Source of the DNA: Lachnospiraceae bacterium
GTDB lineage: Bacteria > Bacillota > Clostridia > Lachnospirales > Lachnospiraceae
Assembly (NCBI GenBank): GCA_017618195.1
Contig: JAFZUW010000051.1
Location: 1-64,000 of the forward strand
Reading direction: 5' to 3'
DNA: 64,000 nucleotides
Shown: positions 18,260 to 26,863 of the stretch, in pieces
How positions within the stretch are numbered: the stretch's first letter is position 1
Layout of the letters: each line of letters opens with the position of its first letter
Notes under the pieces: generated by a model
What the model was told of the DNA's origin: nothing
What the model saw: only the letters and a program-made list of their open reading frames with translations
Databases searched by the model: none
Program-made: the position numbers and the translations under genes

Positions 18260-18955
18260 ATGAGATTATCCGAACGTATGCATATGGTTGCGGACATGGT
18301 GTCAAAGGGCGAAGTCCTTGCGGATATCGGCTGCGACCACGGATATCTTTCCGTCTGGCTTGTCCGGGAGAAAACGGTTAAGCGTGCGATCGCCATGGAC
18401 GTAAGAAAGGGGCCGCTTGAGCGGGCCGGGGAAAGCATCCGGTTCTTCCATCAGCAGGAACGGATTGAAACGAGGCTTTCGGACGGTATGGATGAGTTGA
18501 AACCGGGCGAAGCCGACCGGATCGTAATCGCCGGCATGGGGGGCATTCTGATGAGCGGCATTCTTACAAGAGGCGCGGAATGCGTCAAGGAAGCGGAACA
18601 GCTGGTCTTACAGCCGCAGTCCGACATCGATCTCGTAAGAAAAGCGGTTCACCGGCTCGGGTTTAAGATCGCGGACGAGCGGGCGTGCTTTGAAGACGGC
18701 AAATACTATATCACATTTGCCTGCGAGAAGGGCGCCGAAGAGGAGCCGTACACCGAAGCGGAATACCGTTACGGAAGGATCCTTACAAGGCGGAAGGATG
18801 AAATCTGGATGAAGTTCCTTACGGAGGAACTTAAGAAGAAAGAGCGTATGCTTGAAGGCATGAAGGGGAATGATGCCGAAAGCACGTTACAGAGGGCTTC
18901 GGAGATTGCCGCAGACACGGCGGAATTGAAGAAACTCATCAACAATGAAGAGTGA
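18260..18955 (+). CDS. trmK: tRNA (adenine-22-N1)-methyltransferase TrmK
   Basis: A 231-residue SAM-dependent enzyme that methylates A22 in the D-loop of some tRNAs. ADIGCDHGYLSVWL near residue 22 is the SAM-binding motif, and VIAGMGG and QPQSD are typical of the TrmK (YqfN/Sp1610) family. A C-terminal charged helical region follows. It starts 3 bp after rpoD. In many Firmicutes a Nif3-like gene comes next; here that place is taken by a nucleoside-kinase-like gene. Confidence 0.92.
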   Translation: MRLSERMHMVADMVSKGEVLADIGCDHGYLSVWLVREKTVKRAIAMDVRKGPLERAGESIRFFHQQERIETRLSDGMDELKPGEADRIVIAGMGGILMSGILTRGAECVKEAEQLVLQPQSDIDLVRKAVHRLGFKIADERACFEDGKYYITFACEKGAEEEPYTEAEYRYGRILTRRKDEIWMKFLTEELKKKERMLEGMKGNDAESTLQRASEIAADTAELKKLINNEE

Positions 18956-18967
18956 GAGGTAGCAATT

Positions 18968-20626
18968 ATGGCAGATATTATGGTAACCGTAAACGGCGTG
19001 ACGAAGGAATTTCCGGAAGGAGTATCCCTTCAGAGCGTATACCGCGATATGGGGTGTGAAGGACCGGAACCAATCCTTGCGATGGTGAACGGATCTTTGA
19101 AGGAACTGTTTAAAAAGCTTTATTCGGACTGCGAAGTAAAGTTTCTCGATGTGAAAACGTCGCCCGGATATAAGACTTACGAGCGCGGCCTGACGTTTCT
19201 GATGCTTGCCGCACTGTACCGCCTGTACGGACAGGACGAGTGCAACAACCTGCGCGTGGAGCACAGCATCGGCCAGGGAATCTACTGCGAGATCGTCGGA
19301 CGCACAAGCATTTCGAGAGAGTTTCTGGAGACGCTCCGCAAGGAAATGCTCGACATCTGCAAGGAAGACCGCATGATCGAGAAGAAGTCCATGAACACGG
19401 GCAACGCAATCAAACTGTTTGAAAAGGCGGGCATGGAGGACAAGGTGAAGCTCCTTTCGTACCGTCTTGACTCGAAGACCAACGTTTACATGCTTTCGGG
19501 CTACACCGACTATTTCTATGGATTTATGCCGGCTTCGACGGCATGCCTGAACGTTTTCGACCTTGTGCCGTATAACGAAGGCTTCCTTCTGATGCTTCCG
19601 GATCCTTCCGATCCGACGGTTCCCGCGAAGATGTCCGACCGTCCGAAGCTGTACCGTACGCTTCAGGAAGCGAACAAATGGGGCAAGTCGCTTGAGGTGG
19701 ATACGATCGGTGATCTGAACACGCTGATCGCGGAAGGCCGCACCGAGGAATTGATTCTTGTGCAGGAAGCGCTGATGGAGCAGAAGATTGCCGACATGGC
19801 AAAGCAGATCAAGGAGGCCGGCACGAAGAAGTTCGTTATGATCGCCGGGCCTTCGTCCTCGGGTAAGACTTCGTTTTCTTACCGCCTGTCGATCCAGCTG
19901 AAGGCACTCGGTTTGAGGCCGCATCCGATCGGACTCGACAACTATTACTGTAACCGCGAGTTCTGTCCGAAGAACCCTGACGGTTCCTATAACTTTGAGT
20001 GCCTCGAGGCGCTTGACGTCGAACTCTTCAACAAGCAGATGCTGCAGCTTCTAAACGGTGAGCGCGTGGAAATCCCGACGTTCAACTTTAAGACCGGCAA
20101 GCAGGAATTCCGCGGCAAGTTCATGCAGCTCGGACCCGACGACATTCTTGTGATCGAAGGCATCCACGGCTTAAACGACAAGCTTTCGTATTCGCTTCCG
20201 AAGGAAAGCAAATATAAGATCTACATCAGCGCCCTTACCGAGCTGAACGTGGACCGCCACAACCGCATCCCGACGACCGACGGACGTCTGCTCCGCCGCA
20301 TTGTCCGCGACGCGCGTACCCGCGGCACCGAGGCAAAGGATACGATCGCGATGTGGGGTTCGGTCCGTAACGGTGAGGAGAATTACATTTTCCCGTTCCA
20401 GGAAGAGGCGGATTACATGTTCAACTCGGCATCCATCTACGAATTTGCCGTATTGAAACTGTATGCGGAGCCTTTGCTGTTCGGCATCCCGAAGGACTGC
20501 CCGGAGTACATTGAGGCGAAGCGCCTGCTGAAATTCTTCAGCTACTTCTTAAACATTCCGGATGACGCGATCCCGAGAAACAGCATCTCGAGAGAATTTG
20601 TCGGCGGAAGCTGTTTTGACGTATAA
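18968..20626 (+). CDS. Uridine kinase-family protein with TGS and ThrRS-like domains
   Basis: A 552-residue three-part protein. Residues about 1-60 resemble a TGS domain (VTVNGVTKEFPEG). Residues about 60-250 resemble the second additional domain of threonyl-tRNA synthetase. From about 285 onward it is a phosphoribulokinase/uridine kinase fold with Walker A GPSSSGKTS near 292-300. Such fusions are common in clostridia and annotated as nucleoside kinases; their true substrate is poorly known. ATG 18968 follows GAGAGG. It ends the dgt-to-trmK operon. Confidence 0.85.
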   Translation: MADIMVTVNGVTKEFPEGVSLQSVYRDMGCEGPEPILAMVNGSLKELFKKLYSDCEVKFLDVKTSPGYKTYERGLTFLMLAALYRLYGQDECNNLRVEHSIGQGIYCEIVGRTSISREFLETLRKEMLDICKEDRMIEKKSMNTGNAIKLFEKAGMEDKVKLLSYRLDSKTNVYMLSGYTDYFYGFMPASTACLNVFDLVPYNEGFLLMLPDPSDPTVPAKMSDRPKLYRTLQEANKWGKSLEVDTIGDLNTLIAEGRTEELILVQEALMEQKIADMAKQIKEAGTKKFVMIAGPSSSGKTSFSYRLSIQLKALGLRPHPIGLDNYYCNREFCPKNPDGSYNFECLEALDVELFNKQMLQLLNGERVEIPTFNFKTGKQEFRGKFMQLGPDDILVIEGIHGLNDKLSYSLPKESKYKIYISALTELNVDRHNRIPTTDGRLLRRIVRDARTRGTEAKDTIAMWGSVRNGEENYIFPFQEEADYMFNSASIYEFAVLKLYAEPLLFGIPKDCPEYIEAKRLLKFFSYFLNIPDDAIPRNSISREFVGGSCFDV

Positions 20627-20693
20627 AACGTAAACGCCTGAGTTTTATCCGGGCGGAAATACAAATCAGACGTAAGGAACGGGACGGTTTTAC

Positions 20694-20722
20694 TTGCCTT
20701 TCCTTACGGAAAATGGTATTAT
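20694..20722 (+). promoter_or_regulatory. Sigma-A promoter of rnpB
   Basis: TTGCCT (20694-20699) and TATTAT (20717-20722) are separated by 17 bp. The -10 sits in the context CGGAAAATGGTATTAT, close to that of the dapA promoter. It predicts transcription starting at about 20728-20730, exactly at the RNase P helix P1. Confidence 0.75.
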
Positions 20723-20727
20723 CGACA

Positions 20728-21088
20728 ATCGAGTGATGCGGATGATCGCGCCGGTTATACCGGTGAGGAAAGTCCGGGCTGCATAGGGCAGGGTGCCGGA
20801 TAACGTCCGGTGGAGGCGACTCTAAGGAAAGTGCAACAGAAAAGAAACCGCCGTCTTCGGACGGTAAGGATGAAATGGCAGTGTAAGAGACTACCGCTTC
20901 GCTGGTAACAGGGAAGGCTGTGTAAACCCCACTCGCAGCAAAACCGAACAGGGAACGATACGGCTGCCCGTCGTGTTCCCGGGTAGGTTGCGTTCCGTAT
21001 CCGGAAGGGTACGGAGGAGCTGCATGGCAACATGCAGTCAAGAAAGATGATCATCCCCGACAGAACCCGGCTTACAGCATCACTCGAT
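20728..21088 (+). ncRNA. rnpB: RNase P RNA (class A)
   Basis: The catalytic RNA of RNase P, about 361 nt. The conserved GAGGAAAGTCCGGGC, the ACAGAAAAGAAACCGCC block, TGGTAACAGGG with GTGTAAACCCC, and the 3' GACAGAACCCGGCTTA are all present. ATCGAGTGATGC at the 5' end pairs with GCATCACTCGAT at the 3' end to form P1, which sets the boundaries. The layout follows the A type. It explains most of the otherwise gene-free stretch 20627-21159. Confidence 0.96.
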
Positions 21089-21159
21089 TTTCTGACGGAA
21101 CCTTACCGGGCGGACATTGCGGTCCGGCCCGTTTGAGAAACTTTATTCGGTGGGAAAAT

Positions 21160-22314
21160 ATGCTTCACAAAATGTCGGAACAGGAGATCCGGATCCGCAA
21201 GATCAGCAAACTTCGGATGGTATCTCTGTATGAATTTACCGGAGCCGTACGGAATCCGGAGACCGAGCGGAAGAACCCCGACGGTACTCCGCGCGGATGT
21301 ACGGCTATTACGGTGCTCTGCGATGAAAACGAACAGATCACGCTGAGCGAAATGGATCCGTATTTCGCGGAACTGTGCGATCAGGCGCTTATGATATACG
21401 CCGAAACAAAGGACCGCGAATCCGTTTTAATGGACGCTTCGACGCGTGCGGTCATGGACGCGGGTGTTTCCATCGGGGAAGCATCGTATACCGACGCGTT
21501 TTACGGTACCAAAGGAAGCCTGACGCCCGATCTTTCGTACGATGCGCATCTCGGGAAACGGTTCGTTCCGCTTGCGGAACACCTCGTAACCGCGGCGGAA
21601 GCGCTGCTGGAGCGGAAAGGTCAGGTTACGGACAGTACGACGGGCTGGAGAGGCAAAGGGCTTCTGCAGCTGACGACGCTCAACGAAGCAAGAAAGCTTC
21701 CGGTTCTCACGGAGCGGACAAATGATACCGATTACCGCATGATCATCGGCGGATATCCGATCGCATCCGAGAACCTGCATGCGGACATTACGGTCGAGCC
21801 GGAGCGGATGGACGTCGCATTTGCCTCCGAGAAGACGGACCTGGCGGGACGATGGGAATTTCAGTTCATGATCCCTTATATGGAGGCGCGGCTCTCCGTT
21901 TCAAGGGGCGGGAAGGAAATCTGCTACGAAAGAAACCGCATTCAGTCGGTCAATGAGAAAGAATTCAGCGAGAGAGAGCGGAAACTCCTCCCGGACGATA
22001 CGAATCCGGACGTATGCTACAGGCTCCCGTGGGGCGTTATTTACACTTTGAGCGAGAAGAGCGAGACTTTCGGGGAGATTGACCGGAAGCATTATCAAAG
22101 GACGTTTCTGTATCCGGAGGCAGGCTATTCCGAGACGGTTTCATGGAGCGTGATCCGTAATACGGAAAGCGGCGTCGTTTTGAAGAAGAACAATGTCCGC
22201 ATGATTCGCAATATTCTCGGAGACGGCCGGTGCCAGTCATTTTTCTGTACATTAAGCGGCGGTTCGAACGGACGTTACCGTACCGAACTGGCCGGCAAAT
22301 ACTTTATATCATAA
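21160..22314 (+). CDS. Unrecognised protein heading the TelA operon
   Basis: A 384-residue soluble protein. I do not recognise the family. The ATG at 21160 follows GGTGGG; a TTG at 21133 has no ribosome binding site. There is no signal peptide or membrane segment. It has mixed polar composition, with a Gly- and Lys-rich stretch near residue 165 (TGWRGKGLL) and several predicted beta strands. The next gene starts 9 bp after the stop, preceded by AAGGGGGAG. The protein therefore belongs to the operon with the MoxR-like ATPase and TelA. Confidence 0.7.
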   Translation: MLHKMSEQEIRIRKISKLRMVSLYEFTGAVRNPETERKNPDGTPRGCTAITVLCDENEQITLSEMDPYFAELCDQALMIYAETKDRESVLMDASTRAVMDAGVSIGEASYTDAFYGTKGSLTPDLSYDAHLGKRFVPLAEHLVTAAEALLERKGQVTDSTTGWRGKGLLQLTTLNEARKLPVLTERTNDTDYRMIIGGYPIASENLHADITVEPERMDVAFASEKTDLAGRWEFQFMIPYMEARLSVSRGGKEICYERNRIQSVNEKEFSERERKLLPDDTNPDVCYRLPWGVIYTLSEKSETFGEIDRKHYQRTFLYPEAGYSETVSWSVIRNTESGVVLKKNNVRMIRNILGDGRCQSFFCTLSGGSNGRYRTELAGKYFIS

Positions 22315-22323
22315 GGGGGAGCC

Positions 22324-24618
22324 ATGGGAATCTTTAACCCTAAGAAAAACAATCCGGATGAAGAACTGTGCAACAGACTGTGCGCCGTTTTGGAGGCGGA
22401 CAAGACCAGCAAAAACAAAGCGCTGGCAGCGGAAATAAGAGCACGTCTCGATCAGCCCGAAAGAGGAGTTATCAAGCCGTATTCCCTGTTTCTGCAGGTG
22501 GTTGCCGAAGTTATCGGCAATACCGTCAACTTTAAGCAGGAGACGTGGCATGACTCGGTACGGTACGGCGAACTGATTTATCCGCATATGTTCCCGCTCG
22601 GTGAGAATACGCCGGGGTTCGACACTCTTGCGTCGGTATTCCTCGGAATGTTCGACGTCAACAACGTCGTCGCCGGGAAAATGTTCATACCGAAGCTGTT
22701 TCATCTGTTCGGCGATAAGGTAAACTATATCCGCTGGATGAAGGTGTTCGAAAATTCGACGATTACGTCCGCAAGAAAAGGAATCATTGCCGAATACGCG
22801 CTGCGCATCCGTTCGTTCTGTATGGATGAGGACGTCTTTACGGCTTCCCTGATCCGCTTCACCGAGCGTCTGCTCGGCGGCGAGGACGCGAAGACCATTG
22901 CAGAGCAGGAATACGTTACGCTCTGCAGAATGTGCGGCGTTTACAACGTAAGCGAAGAGCGCATCATGCTGGCGGAACAGAAGATCGATGCCGTTCAGAC
23001 GGCGACCAACAAGCTGCAGAATTCCCTGGAGCTTTCCGAAGAGCGCGCAAAGCTTTTAAACGGGCTTTCCGAGCGTATTACGAATGACGTTCAGAAGTTC
23101 TGCAACGATGAGCTGACCAAGGTTAAAACCACGATAACCAATCTCAAGGAAGACATGAACAAGGCCCACGCGAGTTTCGTGGAAACGCAGCGCAGGGCAG
23201 TGCTCGGGGACAAGGATGAGCTTGTAAACAGCGTGATCGAGGAGTCCCAGAACGGTATCCGCGAACTTAAAAAGCAGGCGGACACGATCCTTGCGGACGC
23301 CAGAAGAGACATTCTCCGGGTAAACCGGGAGTCAAGCGACGTGATCGAACGTGTTGACAAATACATGAACAACAACGACCGTCTGAAGGATCTGCTCGGC
23401 GATGAGGAGTTTTCCTCCAAGCTGAACGAGAAGATCGATCATCTGATGGAAATGTATGAAGAGGCGATCCAGAAGGGAGTCCTTCAGCAGACGATCGCAC
23501 CCGCGCCGCAGAGCGCGCCCGCTCCGAGACCGGTGAAGCGCATTGCCGGAGCGCCGGAGTATGAACCCGCACCGCCGGCACCCCAGGCGCCTCCGGAAGG
23601 AATGCCTCCGATGCCGTTCCCTGATGACATGCCGGCACCTCCGCAGCGTCTTGACTGGACGATTCCCGTGGAGTACGTTCCGAGCGTCGTTTTGGACGAG
23701 AGAGTGTTATTTGCCGACCGCTATGCGCTTGCCATGAAGCGCAAGAAGGAGATGGAGCAGCAGGGCGTTCATTTTCATAAGATGTTCGACGACGTACTGA
23801 TCGCAGTGATTGAAAATGCAAACCCGTATCTGATCGGACCGTCCGGCTGCGGCAAGACTTACATGGTCCAGCAGATTTCGGATATTCTCGATGTGGAAGC
23901 AATCGATATCGGATACATCAACGAAGAATACGACATTCTCGGATTCCAGACCGCGAACGGCGGCTACAGCTGCCCGAACTTCTACCGCTGCTACAAATAC
24001 GGCAAGATCGCGTTCTGCGACGAGCTTGACAACGGTAACAGCCGTGCGACCGTTAAACTGAATTCGTTCCTTTCAAATACGACCAACGGCGAATACAACT
24101 TCCCGCACGGCGAGCGCGTTCCGCGTCATCCGAATTTCCGCATTATCGCCGCCGGTAACACGACCGGTAACGGCGCGGATGCCAACTACAATACCCGTGA
24201 GAAGATCGAGGAGTCCGTACAGCAGCGTTTTACGCCGATCTTCGTGGGATATGACAACGAAGTGGAAAAGAGCATTCTCGGGCCTTATACGCAGTGGTAC
24301 CGCTTTGTGGTACTGTTCCGTGATGCTACGACGGAGTGGTCGAGACTGTCCCGCGCCGGCGCGCCGGGAATCATCACGACCCGTGACGTTACGAGAATCC
24401 GCAAGTATCTTGATAATCACAGCTTCAGTGATGAAAAGATTATCGAATATGAATTTGTTCAGACGAAGGATCCGGAGTATCTGACCTTCCTTACGAAGGA
24501 ACTGGCGAAGGAACTCAACCGCGAGAAGACCAATGCGGCAACCAACGAACTGATCCGGAAATTCGCGCTCCGTTCGGCGGAGATCCGCGACGGAAAGGAT
24601 CCTGACCGCGTCTTTTAA
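22324..24618 (+). CDS. MoxR-like AAA ATPase with coiled-coil N-terminal half
   Basis: A 764-residue protein. The first 230 residues are helical and of unknown family. About 230-390 is a long coiled coil, then a Pro/Ala-rich linker (about 395-440), then a dynein-related/MoxR-type AAA domain. Its Walker A is GPSGCGKT near residue 505 and Walker B is AFCDELD near 561, followed by sensor-region AAGNTTG and an arginine-rich end. MoxR ATPases usually act as chaperones with vWA partners. No vWA gene is obvious here, so one of the two unknown neighbours may supply that role (inference). It sits in the same operon as TelA. Confidence 0.85.
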   Translation: MGIFNPKKNNPDEELCNRLCAVLEADKTSKNKALAAEIRARLDQPERGVIKPYSLFLQVVAEVIGNTVNFKQETWHDSVRYGELIYPHMFPLGENTPGFDTLASVFLGMFDVNNVVAGKMFIPKLFHLFGDKVNYIRWMKVFENSTITSARKGIIAEYALRIRSFCMDEDVFTASLIRFTERLLGGEDAKTIAEQEYVTLCRMCGVYNVSEERIMLAEQKIDAVQTATNKLQNSLELSEERAKLLNGLSERITNDVQKFCNDELTKVKTTITNLKEDMNKAHASFVETQRRAVLGDKDELVNSVIEESQNGIRELKKQADTILADARRDILRVNRESSDVIERVDKYMNNNDRLKDLLGDEEFSSKLNEKIDHLMEMYEEAIQKGVLQQTIAPAPQSAPAPRPVKRIAGAPEYEPAPPAPQAPPEGMPPMPFPDDMPAPPQRLDWTIPVEYVPSVVLDERVLFADRYALAMKRKKEMEQQGVHFHKMFDDVLIAVIENANPYLIGPSGCGKTYMVQQISDILDVEAIDIGYINEEYDILGFQTANGGYSCPNFYRCYKYGKIAFCDELDNGNSRATVKLNSFLSNTTNGEYNFPHGERVPRHPNFRIIAAGNTTGNGADANYNTREKIEESVQQRFTPIFVGYDNEVEKSILGPYTQWYRFVVLFRDATTEWSRLSRAGAPGIITTRDVTRIRKYLDNHSFSDEKIIEYEFVQTKDPEYLTFLTKELAKELNREKTNAATNELIRKFALRSAEIRDGKDPDRVF

Positions 24619-24640
24619 TGGTTAACAGGGAGAGCAGTGG

Positions 24641-25552
24641 ATGCAGTTTTACGGTGTTGATGAAAATGAGTGCCCGTATCTGACGATTGAGAAACGCGGC
24701 AAACTTACAATCTATCATTTGACGTTTGATTCCCTGCTTGAGATTGAACGGTTTCTGAGGAGCAATCCGCCGGTAAACGACAGGAGCTTCCCCGAGATGA
24801 TGAGCATCCGGGCGGACGAAGCATTTGCCGGCCCGCCTCTTGAAACGGCGATTTCCTATTGCTCCGGCGGTTATCAGGAAGGCCTGCAGAACTTTATGGA
24901 ACTCGCGAAACCGCTTGAGGCGGTCACGAGAGCGAACTACAAGCAGCGGTCCGTGAATCCCGCGATCGTCGGGAGCAGACCGAACGTGCCCGCATACATC
25001 GCCGGTGAACCGAAGAACATGTACCGTCTCACAAGGGTTGTGGAGAAGAAGGTCATCCGGATCTATATGAATCTTTCCTATAACCGGAATACGACCGAAG
25101 CGCAGATCCAGACGCGCGGAGCGCTCATGATGAACCTGATCCAGATTCTCGAGCAGAACGGATATATCGTTGATTTCCGCGTATTTACCGCGAGCATCGA
25201 GTATTCCGAGCTGTTTCTGTGCGAGATCATGTTAAAGAAGCCCGGCCGCAGAATGGAAGTCGCGAAATCCTATTACCCGATGTGCGGAAAAGCGTTCCTG
25301 CGCCGCGTGATCTCAAGGCTTAAGGAATCGATGCCGTTTAAGATGAACTGGGGAATGACTTACGGAAAGGTGGCCAGCGAGACGTTAATCCGTGAGATTA
25401 TGCGGGTCAATGACAAATCCATCTATGTCGGAACGCCGCAGGAGATGGGAATCAGCGGTACGGACATCAGGCTGGATGCCGACGCGTTTTTGAACCGGCT
25501 CCATCTCAGTGACCGGATCCGCGTGCCGAAGTATTACGGAGAAGAGACGTAA
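24641..25552 (+). CDS. Unrecognised protein between MoxR-like ATPase and TelA
   Basis: A 303-residue soluble protein I cannot assign. The start ATG 24641 follows GGGAGAG. The N terminus contains LTFDSLLEIERFLRSNPP. The C-terminal 170 residues alternate beta strands and helices (RIYMNLSYNRNT, GALMMNLIQILEQNGY, EMLKKP-like), which could be an alpha/beta domain acting as the vWA-like partner of the MoxR ATPase. That is inference from context only. It is 22 bp from the ATPase and 23 bp from the telA-like gene. Confidence 0.7.
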   Translation: MQFYGVDENECPYLTIEKRGKLTIYHLTFDSLLEIERFLRSNPPVNDRSFPEMMSIRADEAFAGPPLETAISYCSGGYQEGLQNFMELAKPLEAVTRANYKQRSVNPAIVGSRPNVPAYIAGEPKNMYRLTRVVEKKVIRIYMNLSYNRNTTEAQIQTRGALMMNLIQILEQNGYIVDFRVFTASIEYSELFLCEIMLKKPGRRMEVAKSYYPMCGKAFLRRVISRLKESMPFKMNWGMTYGKVASETLIREIMRVNDKSIYVGTPQEMGISGTDIRLDADAFLNRLHLSDRIRVPKYYGEET

Positions 25553-25575
25553 CAGTGCTTTAGAAGGAGAACAGA

Positions 25576-26730
25576 ATGGACGAAGAGAAAGTGTTAGACG
25601 AACAGAAGGTTACCGTCAGCGAGGACACGGCTCCCAAGGTGAAAGAAAAGGAACGCAAGCCGGTTCTTAAAGGTACGGTCATCAATGCGGATCAGGAGAT
25701 CGGCTATCTTAGGGTCATTGCGGACAATCCGGCGCTCGGACTGGATGCGAAGGACATCCCGCAGATCGCGACAAGCATTGCCGAACTGAACAGCAACGAT
25801 ATCAACAGCATTACGAAGTACGGCCTTGAGACGCAGCGCAAGATGGCCGAGCTTTCGCAGGTAATGATCAACAACCTGAACGATTCGTCCATCGATGAGG
25901 TCGACGATACGCTGAAGGAGACAATCTCGTATCTGTACGGAATCGAAGCCGACGATGACGACGACCGCCGTATCCTTTTCTGGAGACGGAAGAGCAACGC
26001 CGTTGCGATCCGCAAAAAATACGATCAGGCATCGAAGAACGTGGACCGTATCGCGGGAACGCTTGAGGAGCATCAGGTGCGCCTGATCCGCGACTGCGCG
26101 TTTCTCAATCAGATGTACGATATGAATCAGGAGTATTACCGTCAGGCCGGCGTCAAGGTTGCCGCTTTGAAGATGAAGGTTGAGGAACTTGTGCTTCAGA
26201 AACGCAGCATGAACAATGCGCTTGAAGATTCCTGGCTGAATAACATTATCGACCGGCTTGAGCGCAAGGCGGTTGAGCTGGAGCTTTCCCGTACCGTTTC
26301 GATGCAGCAGGCGGCGCAGATTCGCATGCTTCAGACGAACTTCGCGGTAATGGCGGACAAGCTTCAGTCAACGCTTTACAATACGATTCCGCTCTGGAAG
26401 AACCAGATCATTCTGGCGCTCGGCGCGGAGCATGCCCGTCAGGCCGCGCAGACCGACATGACCATCAATGACATGACCAACCGCCTGCTGATAAGGAATG
26501 CGGAAAATCTGAAGATGGTTACCGCCGAAACCCAGCGCGCAGCAGGTACGAGCGCGGTTGACGCAAAGACGCTTGCAGAGACCAACCGCCTGCTGATCGA
26601 GAGCCTCGACGAGGTCGTACGGATCCAATCCGAGAACCGTACGAAACGCGAAACGGTTGAGAAGGAACTGGAGCGTATCGACCGAGAGATGAAATACGGC
26701 GTTCTGATGGAGAATAACGACGAAAACTGA
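25576..26730 (+). CDS. TelA/KlaA family protein (toxic anion resistance)
   Basis: A 384-residue largely helical cytoplasmic protein of the TelA family, first linked to tellurite resistance and later to broad envelope and antimicrobial stress. Family features are the N-terminal IATSIAELNSNDIN region, the QVRLIRDCAFLNQMYDMN segment, and the C-terminal LLIESLDEVVRIQSENRTKR stretch. AGAAGGAGAACAG precedes ATG 25576. It is the last gene of the operon and is followed by a strong terminator. Confidence 0.88.
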   Translation: MDEEKVLDEQKVTVSEDTAPKVKEKERKPVLKGTVINADQEIGYLRVIADNPALGLDAKDIPQIATSIAELNSNDINSITKYGLETQRKMAELSQVMINNLNDSSIDEVDDTLKETISYLYGIEADDDDDRRILFWRRKSNAVAIRKKYDQASKNVDRIAGTLEEHQVRLIRDCAFLNQMYDMNQEYYRQAGVKVAALKMKVEELVLQKRSMNNALEDSWLNNIIDRLERKAVELELSRTVSMQQAAQIRMLQTNFAVMADKLQSTLYNTIPLWKNQIILALGAEHARQAAQTDMTINDMTNRLLIRNAENLKMVTAETQRAAGTSAVDAKTLAETNRLLIESLDEVVRIQSENRTKRETVEKELERIDREMKYGVLMENNDEN

Positions 26731-26738
26731 GTGTAACG

Positions 26739-26775
26739 GGCTGTCCGAAGGGAACTTTTCGGGCAGCCTTTCTTT
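26739..26775 (+). terminator. Terminator of the TelA operon
   Basis: GGCTGTCCGAA (26739-26749) pairs with TTCGGGCAGCC (26758-26768) around an 8-nt loop, followed by TTTCTTT. Confidence 0.8.
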
Positions 26776-26810
26776 CACGGAAAATGCGTCAATAATATTT
26801 ACATTTTCCC

Positions 26811-26839
26811 TTGCACCTAGCCGTTTTTCATGTTATAGT
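26811..26839 (+). promoter_or_regulatory. Sigma-A promoter of the first zinc-ribbon/TPM module
   Basis: TTGCAC (26811-26816) and TATAGT (26834-26839) with a 17-bp spacer. It separates this transcript from the TelA operon. Confidence 0.75.
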
Positions 26840-26863
26840 AGTTTTATCGGAGGTATATGACCC

